31,859 nt of DNA, from the NCBI GenBank assembly GCA_903895475.1, contig CAITUF010000298.1:1-31859 (forward strand), given 5' to 3'. Positions 1-7,783 of the stretch are shown here, piece by piece. How positions within the stretch are numbered: the first letter of the stretch is position 1; every line of letters starts with the position of its first letter. The notes under the pieces were generated by a model. The model made no database searches, was not told the origin of the DNA, and saw only the letters and a program-made list of their open reading frames with translations. Position numbers and translations under genes: made by a program. The DNA is from an uncultured Opitutia bacterium (GTDB lineage: Bacteria > Verrucomicrobiota > Verrucomicrobiia > Opitutales > UBA953).

Positions 1-137
1 AGAATGAGATCAATGCTATGGCGCTGACTTGGCCCGAGGCTAACCAGCAGGAAAGACAGGTCATCCTGGATCGTTGCTCCGCCATCTACGATCAGGGCGC
101 AATCGAGCTGCGCCGCCGATTGTCCGACTTACGCTAA
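1..137 (+). CDS. C-terminal fragment of an unrecognised protein
   Basis: An open frame enters from the left edge (first full codon at base 3) and stops with TAA at 135-137, giving about 44 residues. The peptide is hydrophilic, with many Glu, Gln and Arg, and ends in an Arg-rich helix-like stretch (ELRRRLSDLR). It has no motif I recognise. The stop lies 12 bases before the GTG start of the FAD oxidoreductase on the same strand, so the two may share a transcript. The start and most of the gene are outside the window, so no function is proposed. Confidence 0.5.
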   Translation, partial: NEINAMALTWPEANQQERQVILDRCSAIYDQGAIELRRRLSDLR

Positions 138-149
138 ACGCTAACACCC

Positions 150-1805
150 GTGACCTTCGCTTCCCAGCCCCGTCGGAACTTCCTTCGGCAAACCGCCTGG
201 CTCGTGGTCGGTGCTTGGGTCGCGCGGCTCCCGGCGGCGGAGGCCGGCGCGGTCTATGACGTCTGCGTCTACGGCGGTAATGCCAGCGGCGTGATGGCCG
301 CCTGCGCCGCCGCGAAGGAGGGCGCCAAGGTCATCGTCGTCGAGCCCAGCCGCTGGCTGGGTGGCATGACCGGCGGGGGACTAATGCACATCGACTGGGG
401 TCGGGAAGAAGCCGTCAGCGGCTCAACTCGGCCGATCCTGAAGAAGGACTATAACGATGCGCAGTATCGCGCGGTTTTCACTGAGATGCTTAAGGCCGCC
501 GGCGTCACGGTGCTGTTCGAGCACCGTGTCAGTGCGGCGGAGAAGTCAGCCGGCGTTATTCGTACCATCACCTTGGACCTAGCGCCGTTCGATGAAACCG
601 GCTGTCCGCCCGCGGCGCCCACGAAAGCCGACGCCCGCGTCATCAAGGCCAAGGTCTTCATCGATTGTTCTTACGAGGGCGACCTGATGGCCCGCTCGGG
701 CGTCGCCTATACCTTCGGTCGCGAGGCCAAGTCGACCTACGGTGAGAGTTTGGCGGGCGCGCAGCCACCGATGTCGGTCTATGCGATTGATCCTTACGTG
801 AAGGCCGGCGACCCGCAGAGCGGGCTGTTGCCGGGCCTGCAGTCGACGCCCGTGGCTCCAGTTGGCGAGGCGGATGAACTCACGATGGGCTACGGCTTCC
901 GCTGGCGCTTCGTTTTCAAGGGCGAGAGCTTGCCGATTGAGCCGCCGGCGAACTACGACCCGAAGCAGTTCGAACTCTATCGTCGGGCTTTCCAGCAGGG
1001 TGTGGATATCCTCTCTGGTCGCGTGATGCGCGGTAAGGTCGACGGCTGGGAGAAGAGCGGAGGCCGCGTCTATTCCGGAGGTGCGGGCAATCTGGCGCGC
1101 GCCTTGTTTGCGCCGACGAACTACGGCCACAATGCCAGCTACCCCGACGGTGATTACGCGACCCGGGCCCGGATCTGGAAGGAGCAGCAGGATTTCGTCC
1201 GCGGCATGACGCATTTCTTGCGCACCGACCCGTCAGTGCCAGCGAAGCAGAAAGAAATCGCCCTTAGCGCGGGCCTGGAGAAAGGCGCATTCGACGACAC
1301 CAAGGGCTATCCGCATCAGCTCTACGTCCGCGAGGCCCGTCGCATGGTCTCAGATTACGTCGTCACCCAGAAGGACATGGAAGGAAAGGCGGCGCCCGCA
1401 GACTCCGTTGGCCTTGCCTCCTATGGCGTCGATGAATGGCCTTACGCGACCGTCGCACTCGACGGAAAAGTCGCCCTCATGGGCGGTTACTATTCGATGC
1501 TTTATCTCGAGGAGAAGAATCGGGGCATTTACCAGATTCCGTACCTTTCGATTGTCCCGAAGAAGGCCCAGTGCAAAAACCTCCTGGTCCCCGTCTGTGT
1601 TTCCGCTAGCCACATTGCGATGACCTCCATTCGGATGGAGCCCGTGTGGATGACCCTCGGCGAGTCAGCTGGCGTCGCCGCGGCGATGGCAGTGAAGTCT
1701 GGTCAGGCGGTGCAGGACGTACCTTATGCCGACCTGCAACCTAAGTTGCGGGCCTTGTATCAGAAGCTAGATATCCCGAAGAAGAAGGAACCTACGCAGA
1801 AGTAG
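150..1805 (+). CDS. Tat-exported FAD-dependent oxidoreductase
   Basis: A 551-residue protein. The N-terminus has a twin-arginine signal (PRRNFLRQ, Arg8-Arg9) followed by a hydrophobic stretch and an Ala-rich cleavage region, so it is probably folded with its cofactor and then exported. The mature part opens with a Rossmann dinucleotide-binding loop (YGGNASG, about 41-47) and an acidic strand end (VVEPSRWLGG). Near the C-terminus a second FAD-contact segment (GESAGVAAAMA) is typical of the FAD_oxidored family common in Planctomycetes and Verrucomicrobia. The substrate is unknown; relatives sit near sugar-degradation genes. I keep the GTG start because it is the one that includes the Tat motif. 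No ribosome binding site is visible. The 3' end overlaps the convergent ferredoxin gene by 14 bases. Confidence 0.85.
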   Translation: MTFASQPRRNFLRQTAWLVVGAWVARLPAAEAGAVYDVCVYGGNASGVMAACAAAKEGAKVIVVEPSRWLGGMTGGGLMHIDWGREEAVSGSTRPILKKDYNDAQYRAVFTEMLKAAGVTVLFEHRVSAAEKSAGVIRTITLDLAPFDETGCPPAAPTKADARVIKAKVFIDCSYEGDLMARSGVAYTFGREAKSTYGESLAGAQPPMSVYAIDPYVKAGDPQSGLLPGLQSTPVAPVGEADELTMGYGFRWRFVFKGESLPIEPPANYDPKQFELYRRAFQQGVDILSGRVMRGKVDGWEKSGGRVYSGGAGNLARALFAPTNYGHNASYPDGDYATRARIWKEQQDFVRGMTHFLRTDPSVPAKQKEIALSAGLEKGAFDDTKGYPHQLYVREARRMVSDYVVTQKDMEGKAAPADSVGLASYGVDEWPYATVALDGKVALMGGYYSMLYLEEKNRGIYQIPYLSIVPKKAQCKNLLVPVCVSASHIAMTSIRMEPVWMTLGESAGVAAAMAVKSGQAVQDVPYADLQPKLRALYQKLDIPKKKEPTQK

Positions 1806-2151
1806 GCCCGGCGAACCGCAAGTCCGCCACGATACGCCCGCCCACCAAGTGCTCTTGGATGATGCGGTCAAGGTTCTCGGGTGTGCAGTCGCGGTACCAG
1901 ACGCCTTCTGGGTAGACCACGGCGATAGGCCCTTGCACGCAGACCCTTAGGCAATCTGCTTTGGTGCGCTGGATGCCGCCTCGGCCATCGAGCCCGAGCT
2001 GCTTCAGGCGTGTCTTCAGGTGTTCCCAGGAGCGGACGGCGAGTTCACCGCCGCAGCAGGCCTGCTCCGTTGACTTCACGCACAGGAAGATGTGCCGCTT
2101 CGTGTGGTCGAGTCCGAGGGTCTGGGCCAGCTCTATGGAAGTCGGGCCCAT
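1792..2151 (-). CDS. Thioredoxin-like [2Fe-2S] ferredoxin
   Basis: A 119-residue small protein with the Cys pattern of thioredoxin-fold 2Fe-2S ferredoxins: Cys24 and Cys33 in the first half (IFLCVKSTEQACC) and a C-x3-C pair (Cys67, Cys71) in the second half (ADCLRVCVQGP). The VYPEGVWY segment is also typical of the family, which includes the stand-alone Aquifex-type ferredoxin and the NuoE subunit. It should carry electrons in the cytoplasm; the partner is not evident. It starts 5 bases after the stop of the upstream exonuclease gene, so the two are very likely co-transcribed. The 3' end overlaps the convergent oxidoreductase. No Shine-Dalgarno sequence is seen. Confidence 0.85.
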   Translation of the reverse strand: MGPTSIELAQTLGLDHTKRHIFLCVKSTEQACCGGELAVRSWEHLKTRLKQLGLDGRGGIQRTKADCLRVCVQGPIAVVYPEGVWYRDCTPENLDRIIQEHLVGGRIVADLRFAGPTSA

Positions 2152-2156
2152 GTGGC

Positions 2157-2840
2157 TTATTCGAAGCGCGGGATGATGCCGTCCTTCTCGAGCTTCAGGA
2201 ACAGCTCGCGGCTGAACCAGGCATCATTGGCGGCGTAGACGATCTGCTTACGGGCGAACTCGGCGTCCTTCTTGTTCTTGCTGTTCACCGCAAACGGGAG
2301 TTCCCAGTGGGAGCACTGTACGCTCTTCGATTTCTTCATCTGTAACCCGAGGTAGATGGCGGCAAGCGCCCGGAGGCCCGTGTTGATTACGCCTGCACGC
2401 TTAGTGAAGTCAGACACATCAATGAAGCCGGGGGCGTCGAACGGGGCACGTTCTTGGAGGTGACGGACGTCATCACGGACCGCGACCCCGACCTTGGCCT
2501 TACGCGGATCGCAGAGGAGCGGGAACATCACCGGGACCCCGCCGCACTCATCGAGGCGGAAGATGAAGATCTTTTCGGCACCAGCCAGCTGCAGGATCGA
2601 AGGCAAGTAAGTGATTCCGCGGGTATGGGAGGGGCGGGTCTCCGTGTCGAAGCCGAGGACGCGTTCCTTGGAAAGGTGTTTCACGGCCCGTTCGGCGTCC
2701 TGCTCGCTCTCGATTACCTCGGTATAGCCGTCCCACAGGCCGACGGGGAGGGTGGCGATCAAATCGTCGGTAAAACGTAGCCCGCGGGCGGGCTGTTGGC
2801 CTGTTTGGCCCTCTTCGGGGCTGTCTGCTGACTCTTCCAC
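2157..2840 (-). CDS. 3'-5' exonuclease, RNase D / WRN type (DEDDy)
   Basis: A 227-residue DnaQ-fold nuclease. The three exonuclease motifs are visible: motif I GFDTET (Asp65, Glu67), motif II VAVRDDVRHL (Asp123 or Asp124), and motif III YAANDAW (Tyr202 and Asp206, the Y-x3-D of the DEDDy class). These bind two metal ions that cleave nucleotides from a 3' end. There is no HRDC domain, so it is a single-domain enzyme shorter than E. coli RNase D. Whether it prefers RNA or DNA cannot be read from the sequence. The start is GTG; the first 20 or so residues are acidic, low in pattern, and may not be conserved. It leads a two-gene unit with the ferredoxin downstream. Confidence 0.85.
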   Translation of the reverse strand: MEESADSPEEGQTGQQPARGLRFTDDLIATLPVGLWDGYTEVIESEQDAERAVKHLSKERVLGFDTETRPSHTRGITYLPSILQLAGAEKIFIFRLDECGGVPVMFPLLCDPRKAKVGVAVRDDVRHLQERAPFDAPGFIDVSDFTKRAGVINTGLRALAAIYLGLQMKKSKSVQCSHWELPFAVNSKNKKDAEFARKQIVYAANDAWFSRELFLKLEKDGIIPRFE

Positions 2841-2905
2841 AGGGGGAAAGCAAAGGCATGCCCGTCCATTGGCAACCAGAGACTAGGACTGTTGGGAAAA
2901 AAGCG

Positions 2906-2934
2906 TTGACCGTGCCCTTTGAGCAACCTTTGTT
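2906..2934 (+). promoter_or_regulatory. Candidate promoter of tRNA-Ala
   Basis: TTGACC (2906-2911), then exactly 17 bases, then TTTGTT (2929-2934). The expected start of transcription falls near 2941, about 10 bases before the tRNA. The -35 box is good and the -10 box is weak. Position and spacing fit; there is no other support. Confidence 0.4.
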
Positions 2935-2950
2935 AACCATCCCTTTTCAA

Positions 2951-3026
<76 letters not shown>

Positions 3027-3032
3027 TTAAAA

Positions 3033-3064
3033 AACCGGCCGTCTTCTCACGAAGGCGGCCGGTT
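3033..3064. terminator. Bidirectional terminator between tRNA-Ala and the 3090-4103 gene
   Basis: A perfect 9-base-pair GC-rich stem, AACCGGCCG (3033-3041) with CGGCCGGTT (3056-3064), and a 14-base loop. On the minus strand the stem runs into TTTTTTAA, a classic intrinsic terminator for the gene ending at 3090. On the plus strand it is followed by CCTTTT, a weaker tail that could stop tRNA transcription starting upstream. Confidence 0.85.
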
Positions 3065-3089
3065 CCTTTTGGCGGAGCTGTCCCGGGAC

Positions 3090-4103
3090 TTACTTAGGCA
3101 GGTGGCTCAAGAGCGTCTGGCAGTAATTGCTAAGGCTTAACTCCATGATCAGGGTCTCCCGGTTGACCTTCTCGATGGCATCAGCCGCGTTTTGGAGATG
3201 CTTCTTCAGGGCGAGGTTCTCATTGCGGGACGATCTGGCGTCGGGCTTTTCGGCCAACTCGGCGGCCATGGCCTCATATTTACGTAACATGGTGACCATG
3301 GCCTTCCGGTCATCGGGGGCACGGCGGAGCATCGCCCAGGTGGCTTTACCTTTGACGCCACCTTCGGCGAGCAGGCGGAAATAGCCGATGGCGGCGAAGC
3401 TCTTCTTCTCGGCCTCGTAGTCTTTCTTAGCGTTTTCCTCGAAGGTCTTAAACTGTTCGGGGCGCTGGGTTGTTTTCTCCGTATTATTGTTGGTGCTGTA
3501 CTTGGACTTCTGCGTGCTCGGTTTGTTTTTTTCAGGCTTCTTGACCTCGGACCGGTCCGACTTGTCGCTCATCTCCTTGTCCGTTGCTTCAGTCTTTTCC
3601 TTCGCATCAGGTGCCGGCTTACTGGCGGCCTTCAGTTCGTTAAAAGTCTTCCAGAAGGTAGCCTCTTCGATTTCGCCTTCTTTAAGGATGTTCTCGACGT
3701 TGATGATCTGGACGCCCTTGAGCCCATCGAACATCGAGACGGAGAGGCTGCGGATGAGTGATTTGGTGTCAGTCGGGGTGGACACCTTGGCAAAGGGGTC
3801 TTCTTCGGGCTCTTGGTCCCGCTTCTTCTTTTCCATCGCCTCATCCTTGGCGGGTTTCAGGAGCAGCTCGCGTTCAGCCCAGACTTTAGGGGAGTTCTTC
3901 TTCGTCCATTCCTGATCAAGGTCTTCCCACTTGTAGGTGAGCACGGAGTCTTTGCCGGGGACTTGAACGGTGATCGTGTCCTCGTCTTGGGTGACGTATT
4001 CGAACGTCACGATGTTGCCGCTCTTGCGGAGTTGGACGGGCTCGGCGCTCAGCACGGTGGCGGCCAGGAGCAGGAGGAGGGATAGAGGCTTCACGGGGGT
4101 CAC
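3090..4103 (-). CDS. Secreted Lys/Glu-rich protein of unknown function
   Basis: Up to 337 residues; I do not recognise the family. The N-terminus is a clear Sec signal (KPLSLLLLLAATVLSAEP). Mature residues about 20-75 are rich in beta-type sequence ending in KVWAERELLLKP. A long charged middle (about 90-225, with runs of Lys, Glu, Asp, Ser and Thr) looks disordered. The last 110 residues are helical and may form coiled coils. The start is GTG at 4103, or GTG at 4094 (three residues shorter), which gives a more standard signal peptide. The gene is flanked by terminators on both sides, so it is a single-gene transcript. A weak promoter may lie at 4110-4140 (TTGCCC, 19 bases, TATTAT). A structural envelope role is possible but is only a guess. 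Confidence 0.75.
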   Translation of the reverse strand: MTPVKPLSLLLLLAATVLSAEPVQLRKSGNIVTFEYVTQDEDTITVQVPGKDSVLTYKWEDLDQEWTKKNSPKVWAERELLLKPAKDEAMEKKKRDQEPEEDPFAKVSTPTDTKSLIRSLSVSMFDGLKGVQIINVENILKEGEIEEATFWKTFNELKAASKPAPDAKEKTEATDKEMSDKSDRSEVKKPEKNKPSTQKSKYSTNNNTEKTTQRPEQFKTFEENAKKDYEAEKKSFAAIGYFRLLAEGGVKGKATWAMLRRAPDDRKAMVTMLRKYEAMAAELAEKPDARSSRNENLALKKHLQNAADAIEKVNRETLIMELSLSNYCQTLLSHLPK

Positions 4104-4142
4104 TTATCAATAATACTGTCGGGTGTCTGGACGGGGGCAAAT

Positions 4143-4180
4143 AAAGAAGGAGGCCACCCGGTTGGGTAGCCTCCTTCTTT
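4143..4180 (-). terminator. Terminator after the ketosynthase-ACP operon
   Basis: A 12-base-pair perfect stem, AAAGAAGGAGGC (4143-4154) with GCCTCCTTCTTT (4169-4180), continuing as ACCC/GGGT closer to the loop. On the minus strand it is followed by ATTTG. It begins 18 bases after the ACP stop codon. It separates this operon from the next minus-strand gene. Confidence 0.85.
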
Positions 4181-4197
4181 AGGGGGGTGGGCTCGGG

Positions 4198-4458
4198 TTA
4201 TTTGCTACCTTTGGCCTGAAACTTAGGGAAGAGGTACTCTGCGCAGGAGTCGAGGGAGGCCAGCTGGACGTAGTCGGCCTCGGGCACTTCAATCCCGTGC
4301 TTCTTGCGGAGTTCCATCACGATATCCAAGAAGTCCATAGAATCTAGGGACAACTGGTCGCGGAGGCGGACCTCCGACTTAACGGCGGAAAGGTCCTCGT
4401 CTGGTGCGATATCGGCGATGATGTCGAGTACGACCTGCTTGATGTCTTCCTTGGTCAT
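4198..4458 (-). CDS. acpP: Acyl carrier protein
   Basis: An 86-residue acidic protein of standard ACP size. The phosphopantetheine site is the DSM motif in LSLDSMDFLDIV, with Ser40 as the attachment residue. The four-helix pattern of ACPs is recognisable from helix I (KQVVLDIIADI) to the short C-terminal helix. It carries growing acyl chains on its phosphopantetheine arm. The gene lies 36 bases downstream of a FabF-like ketosynthase on the same strand and is followed by a strong terminator, so the two form a dedicated pair. Whether this is the housekeeping ACP or one for a special fatty acid or polyketide cannot be decided here; no fabD, fabG or fabH is adjacent. The gene symbol is therefore tentative. 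Confidence 0.88.
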   Translation of the reverse strand: MTKEDIKQVVLDIIADIAPDEDLSAVKSEVRLRDQLSLDSMDFLDIVMELRKKHGIEVPEADYVQLASLDSCAEYLFPKFQAKGSK

Positions 4459-4494
4459 TGTGCGTGGGGTTCTGTTTCAACCGCCCTTGGCCGT

Positions 4495-5736
4495 TCAGGC
4501 AACCCCATATTTCTTTACAATGAGGGCTGAATTGATGCCGAGCATGCCGAAGGAGTTGTTCAAGATGGCCTCCAGTCGGGGGGCTTGGACGGCCTGGTTG
4601 ATGACCAAGCCCGGCAGGGCACACTCGGGGTCGAGTTCGTCGATATTAATGGTCGGATGGACCCAGCCATCGTCAAAAGAGGGCAAATTACCCGCTAATT
4701 CGAGGGCGCCGGCGGCCCCCATGCAGTGGCCGATGAAGCTCTTGGTATTGTTAATATAGGTCCCGGGGCAGTCCGTGAAGACCTCCCTTAGGGCGGTACA
4801 CTCTTGAATATCGCCGAGGGCCGTGGCCGTGGCGTGAGTGGACACGATATGGATGTCTTGGGGGCGCATTCCCGCCCGCTTAAGGGCGAGGCGGACGCAC
4901 TCCGCCTGTCGTTCGGGGTTGGGCAGGACGGCGTCCGTGGCGTCGGAATTGATGCACCAACCGGCAATCTCGGCGATGATTCGGGCCCCACGCTTTTGGG
5001 CGTCCTCGAGGCGCTCCAAGACATAGATGGCGCCGCCTTCGGAGATGACGATGCCATTACGGTTCTTATCGAAAGGCCGCGAGGCCTTGGTGGGGTCCAC
5101 GTGGGCGCCGAGGGCGCCTTGGTTCTTGAAGCCAGCGAAGATGCCGAAAGTGTGAATCGACTCCGAGACGCCGCCAGCAAAGGCCAAGTCGACCTCGCCG
5201 AGTTGCAACATCTGCGCGGCTTGGATGAGGCCCGCGTTGCCGGCTGCACAGGCCGCTCCGATTGTGTAATGGGGGCCCGTGATCCCCATATTCATCGTCA
5301 CTTCGCCCGCCGGATTATTCGCTACCGTGCGCGGGTTGTGGTGGTGGGTCCAGTACTTCGTGTCGAAGCCGAACTGGGAAATATTATGAATCTCGTTCTC
5401 GGTCTCGACGTTGCCGTGTTCGGTGATGCCGAGGTATACGCCGACGCGGGACTTATCAACGGACTCCCAGACGAGCCCGGAATCGCCGAGGGCTTCGCGG
5501 GCACAATAGATGGAAATCGACCCCACCCGCGTGCCATTACGGAGTTCCTTCCGCTTCTGCCACTTGGTGGCGTCGAAATCGCAGACCCCGGCCGGGTGGC
5601 GGCCCATGTGGCGGACGTCGATCTCAGCGATGCGTGCCTTGCCGGCTAAGAGGTTACCGCGAAACTCCTGGAGGGAGTTCCCGTTGGGGGCGGTTAGGCC
5701 GATCCCAGTGATGACAATGCGGGTCTTGGAGGACAT
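4495..5736 (-). CDS. fabF: Beta-ketoacyl-ACP synthase (FabF/KAS II type)
   Basis: A 413-residue thiolase-fold condensing enzyme of normal KAS II length. The catalytic triad is visible: Cys163 in GAACAAGNAG, His301 in STHATATALGD, and His337 in KSFIGHCMGAAG, with the conserved Lys332 just before it. It extends an acyl chain by decarboxylative condensation with malonyl-ACP. The ATG start follows a GGGGGAAG stretch that is not a standard Shine-Dalgarno. The ACP gene follows 36 bases downstream. The segment between the start and the active site (around 103-135, many His, Asn and Thr) differs from the E. coli FabF sequence I remember, so a specialised KAS is possible; the family assignment itself is firm. 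Confidence 0.9.
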   Translation of the reverse strand: MSSKTRIVITGIGLTAPNGNSLQEFRGNLLAGKARIAEIDVRHMGRHPAGVCDFDATKWQKRKELRNGTRVGSISIYCAREALGDSGLVWESVDKSRVGVYLGITEHGNVETENEIHNISQFGFDTKYWTHHHNPRTVANNPAGEVTMNMGITGPHYTIGAACAAGNAGLIQAAQMLQLGEVDLAFAGGVSESIHTFGIFAGFKNQGALGAHVDPTKASRPFDKNRNGIVISEGGAIYVLERLEDAQKRGARIIAEIAGWCINSDATDAVLPNPERQAECVRLALKRAGMRPQDIHIVSTHATATALGDIQECTALREVFTDCPGTYINNTKSFIGHCMGAAGALELAGNLPSFDDGWVHPTINIDELDPECALPGLVINQAVQAPRLEAILNNSFGMLGINSALIVKKYGVA

Positions 5737-5795
5737 CAGGCTACTTCCCCCATCAAGGACGGCCGAGCCGTGAAGTCAAACCCGCCCCCGCTTGC

Positions 5796-5826
5796 CCTTG
5801 CCAACGGGGGTTACCTCGTTTTGCTG
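5796..5826 (+). promoter_or_regulatory. Candidate promoter / shared G-run motif before mcsA
   Basis: CCTTGCC (5796-5802), three bases, then GGGGGT (5806-5811). The TTGCCA inside it (5798-5803) could be a -35 box with TTGCTG 17 bases further on (5821-5826). The same CTTGCC-N3-G-run-T layout precedes ettA and rpoZ. The -10 match is poor, so the exact promoter is uncertain. Confidence 0.35.
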
Positions 5827-5834
5827 GTATTTCG

Positions 5835-6317
5835 ATGGCCAACCCGCTCAAGTGCTCTGTCTGCGACGCCGTCGCGACCGTCCACCTGACCCAAATCGTC
5901 CAGGGTAAGGTGACGAAGGTCGATTTTTGCGAGGCTTGCGCCGCCAAGGGCGGGGCGGGGGATGCGGCGGTCTTCAAACTCGCGGACGCCGTGAATGCGG
6001 TGACGCCGGCCCCAGCGATTACTTGTCCGCAGTGCGGCTTCACGGATGTCGAGTTCCGCCGCCGCGGCCGCTTGGGTTGCCCTTCTTGCTGGCAGGTCTT
6101 CGGGGTCGCCCTCGGCGGTCTGCTGACCAAGGTGCAGCATGAGATTCAGCATGTCGGTCGAGCCCCGGCTGGCACGATCCCCGTCGGGCAACTCCGCCAC
6201 CGTCTGCTGGCGGCGCAGCAGGAACTAACCGCCGCCATCGCCGCTGAAGATTACGAGACCGCCGCAAAACTGCGGGATGAGGTCGCTCGCATCACCACCC
6301 AACTCGACACCCTTTAA
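5835..6317 (+). CDS. mcsA: McsA-like zinc-finger and UVR-motif activator of McsB
   Basis: A 160-residue protein with four CxxC pairs: Cys7/10, Cys32/35, Cys64/67 and Cys82/85. These make two four-Cys zinc sites as in McsA. The C-terminal third holds a UVR motif (about 126-158, AAIAAEDYETAAKLRDEV). In Bacillus, McsA binds and activates the protein-arginine kinase McsB, and McsB marks proteins for ClpCP. Here mcsB follows 5 bases downstream, which supports the same partnership. No ctsR or clpC is next to it, unlike the Firmicute operon. No Shine-Dalgarno is seen before the ATG. Confidence 0.9.
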   Translation: MANPLKCSVCDAVATVHLTQIVQGKVTKVDFCEACAAKGGAGDAAVFKLADAVNAVTPAPAITCPQCGFTDVEFRRRGRLGCPSCWQVFGVALGGLLTKVQHEIQHVGRAPAGTIPVGQLRHRLLAAQQELTAAIAAEDYETAAKLRDEVARITTQLDTL

Positions 6318-6322
6318 ATCCC

Positions 6323-7396
6323 ATGTCCGTTCAGGAAATCCTTGCCGACGAGAATGAGCTCACGCACCTGCTAGGCGCCCAGCAGGCCGTGGTGCTCAGC
6401 ACGCGCGTGCGTCTCGCCCGTAATCTCGAAGGGTTCCCCTTTCCGGGGTGGGCGAAGCCCGCGCACCGCAAGGAAATCGCGGAGCGTTGCATTGAGGCCC
6501 TGACGCAGCTGCCCCGCTTCCGGAAGTCGCATGTCTTTAAGATGGGCGACCTGCCCGACCTCGACCGTGCCGTGTTGGTGGAGCGTCACTTGGTGTCCAA
6601 GGAGCTGGCCTCAGGTAAGAGTGGGGCAGCCGTCATTAGCCGTGACCAGACCTGCTCGGTCATGGTGAACGAGGAGGACCACCTGCGCATCCAAGTCGTC
6701 AAGGCAGGCTGGCATCTGCGTGGCACCTGGAACATCGCCGAACAACTTGACGACGCCATCGGCGCAACGCTCGGCATCGCTTTCTCGGATCAGCTGGGCT
6801 TTCTGACGGCTTGTCCGACGAACGTCGGTACGGGCCTGCGCGCCTCGGCCATGGTACACCTGCCCGGGCTCTGTCTCGCCGGACATATCGAGAAGGTCAC
6901 GCGCGCCCTCAGTCAAGATGGCTTGGCGGTCCGCGGCTGGCTGGGCGAAGGCACCGAAGCCGCTGGCAATATCTTCCAGATTTCCAATCAGCAAACCTTG
7001 GGCTTGTCGGAGGATGCAATTCTCCGTCACCTTGGCGGCTGGGTGAAGACCTTGGTCGACCAAGAATGGAATGCCCGTCGCAAGGTCGCCCAAGAAGAAG
7101 GGGAGCGCTTTGTCGATCGCCTCTCCCGGTCACTGGGCCTCTTGCGCCATGCGCGCCTGCTGACTAGTGCGGAGTCGATGAATATGCTTTCGCACCTGCG
7201 CTTGGCTTGTGACATGGGTTGCTTGCCGGAGGAACGCCGCCATGTCGTCGACCGTTTGATGATCGAAGGTCAGCCAGCGCACGTGCAGGCGCGGCAAGGC
7301 GCCGAACTAGACAGCGATGGCCGTGATCGTCGCCGGGCCACGGCGGTCCGCGAGGCACTCCGCGATTTTCCGGAAGTAGGGTCGCCGACGGCTTAA
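6323..7396 (+). CDS. mcsB: Protein-arginine kinase McsB
   Basis: A 357-residue guanidino-kinase-fold enzyme that phosphorylates arginine side chains on proteins. The ATP-binding STRVRLARN motif is at 26-34. The catalytic acidic loop NEEDHLRI spans 116-123, and the active-site Cys164 lies in CPTNVGTGLRAS. The protein-only kinases also carry an allosteric phospho-arginine pocket with an RDxxRA motif; here RDRRRA is at 334-339, so feedback activation by phospho-arginine is probably kept. Length matches Bacillus McsB. The gene forms a two-gene unit with mcsA and ends 12 bases from the convergent rbfA. With no CtsR nearby, its targets are more likely damaged proteins than a heat-shock repressor (inference). 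Confidence 0.95.
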   Translation: MSVQEILADENELTHLLGAQQAVVLSTRVRLARNLEGFPFPGWAKPAHRKEIAERCIEALTQLPRFRKSHVFKMGDLPDLDRAVLVERHLVSKELASGKSGAAVISRDQTCSVMVNEEDHLRIQVVKAGWHLRGTWNIAEQLDDAIGATLGIAFSDQLGFLTACPTNVGTGLRASAMVHLPGLCLAGHIEKVTRALSQDGLAVRGWLGEGTEAAGNIFQISNQQTLGLSEDAILRHLGGWVKTLVDQEWNARRKVAQEEGERFVDRLSRSLGLLRHARLLTSAESMNMLSHLRLACDMGCLPEERRHVVDRLMIEGQPAHVQARQGAELDSDGRDRRRATAVREALRDFPEVGSPTA

Positions 7397-7408
7397 GGCC
7401 GCTGCGAA

Positions 7409-7780
7409 TTACTCGTCGGTATCCGTTGACGCCGCTGGCTTGTCCTTGCGCGACATCTCGTCGAGCAGGGCCTGGACGCGCGCGACGCCGCCCGTGACGT
7501 CATCTTCCGCGAGGATGAGCTCGGGGGCGTTCTTCATTTGCAAGATACCGCTGACCGCCGCGCGGAGTTCGCGTCGGATACGTTTAAGGAAGGTGCGAGC
7601 AGCCTTCTTCTCGGGGTCTCCGCCCGAAACCGCATACCCGATGCGCACTTGGCGGAGGTCGGGCGAAATGGTTGCACGGGTGATCGTGATCAACGCCGAT
7701 TCGGTAATCCAATTGCGCCGGAGCGCGACGGAAACCTCGCGCTGGATCAATTCGGCTACCCGGAGCTGGCGCTGCGACAT
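7409..7780 (-). CDS. rbfA: Ribosome-binding factor A
   Basis: A 123-residue protein with the RbfA KH-like fold: RQLRVAELIQREVSVAL at the start, the ISPDLRQVRIGYAV strand, and the FLKRIRRELRAAV helix. The ELILAEDD segment fits the family's C-terminal part. It binds the 30S subunit and helps late maturation of 16S rRNA, mainly in cold conditions. It is the last gene of nusA-infB-rbfA, starting 3 bases after the infB stop. The usual next gene truB is absent here; mcsB converges instead. Confidence 0.95.
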   Translation of the reverse strand: MSQRQLRVAELIQREVSVALRRNWITESALITITRATISPDLRQVRIGYAVSGGDPEKKAARTFLKRIRRELRAAVSGILQMKNAPELILAEDDVTGGVARVQALLDEMSRKDKPAASTDTDE

Positions 7781-7783
7781 GGC

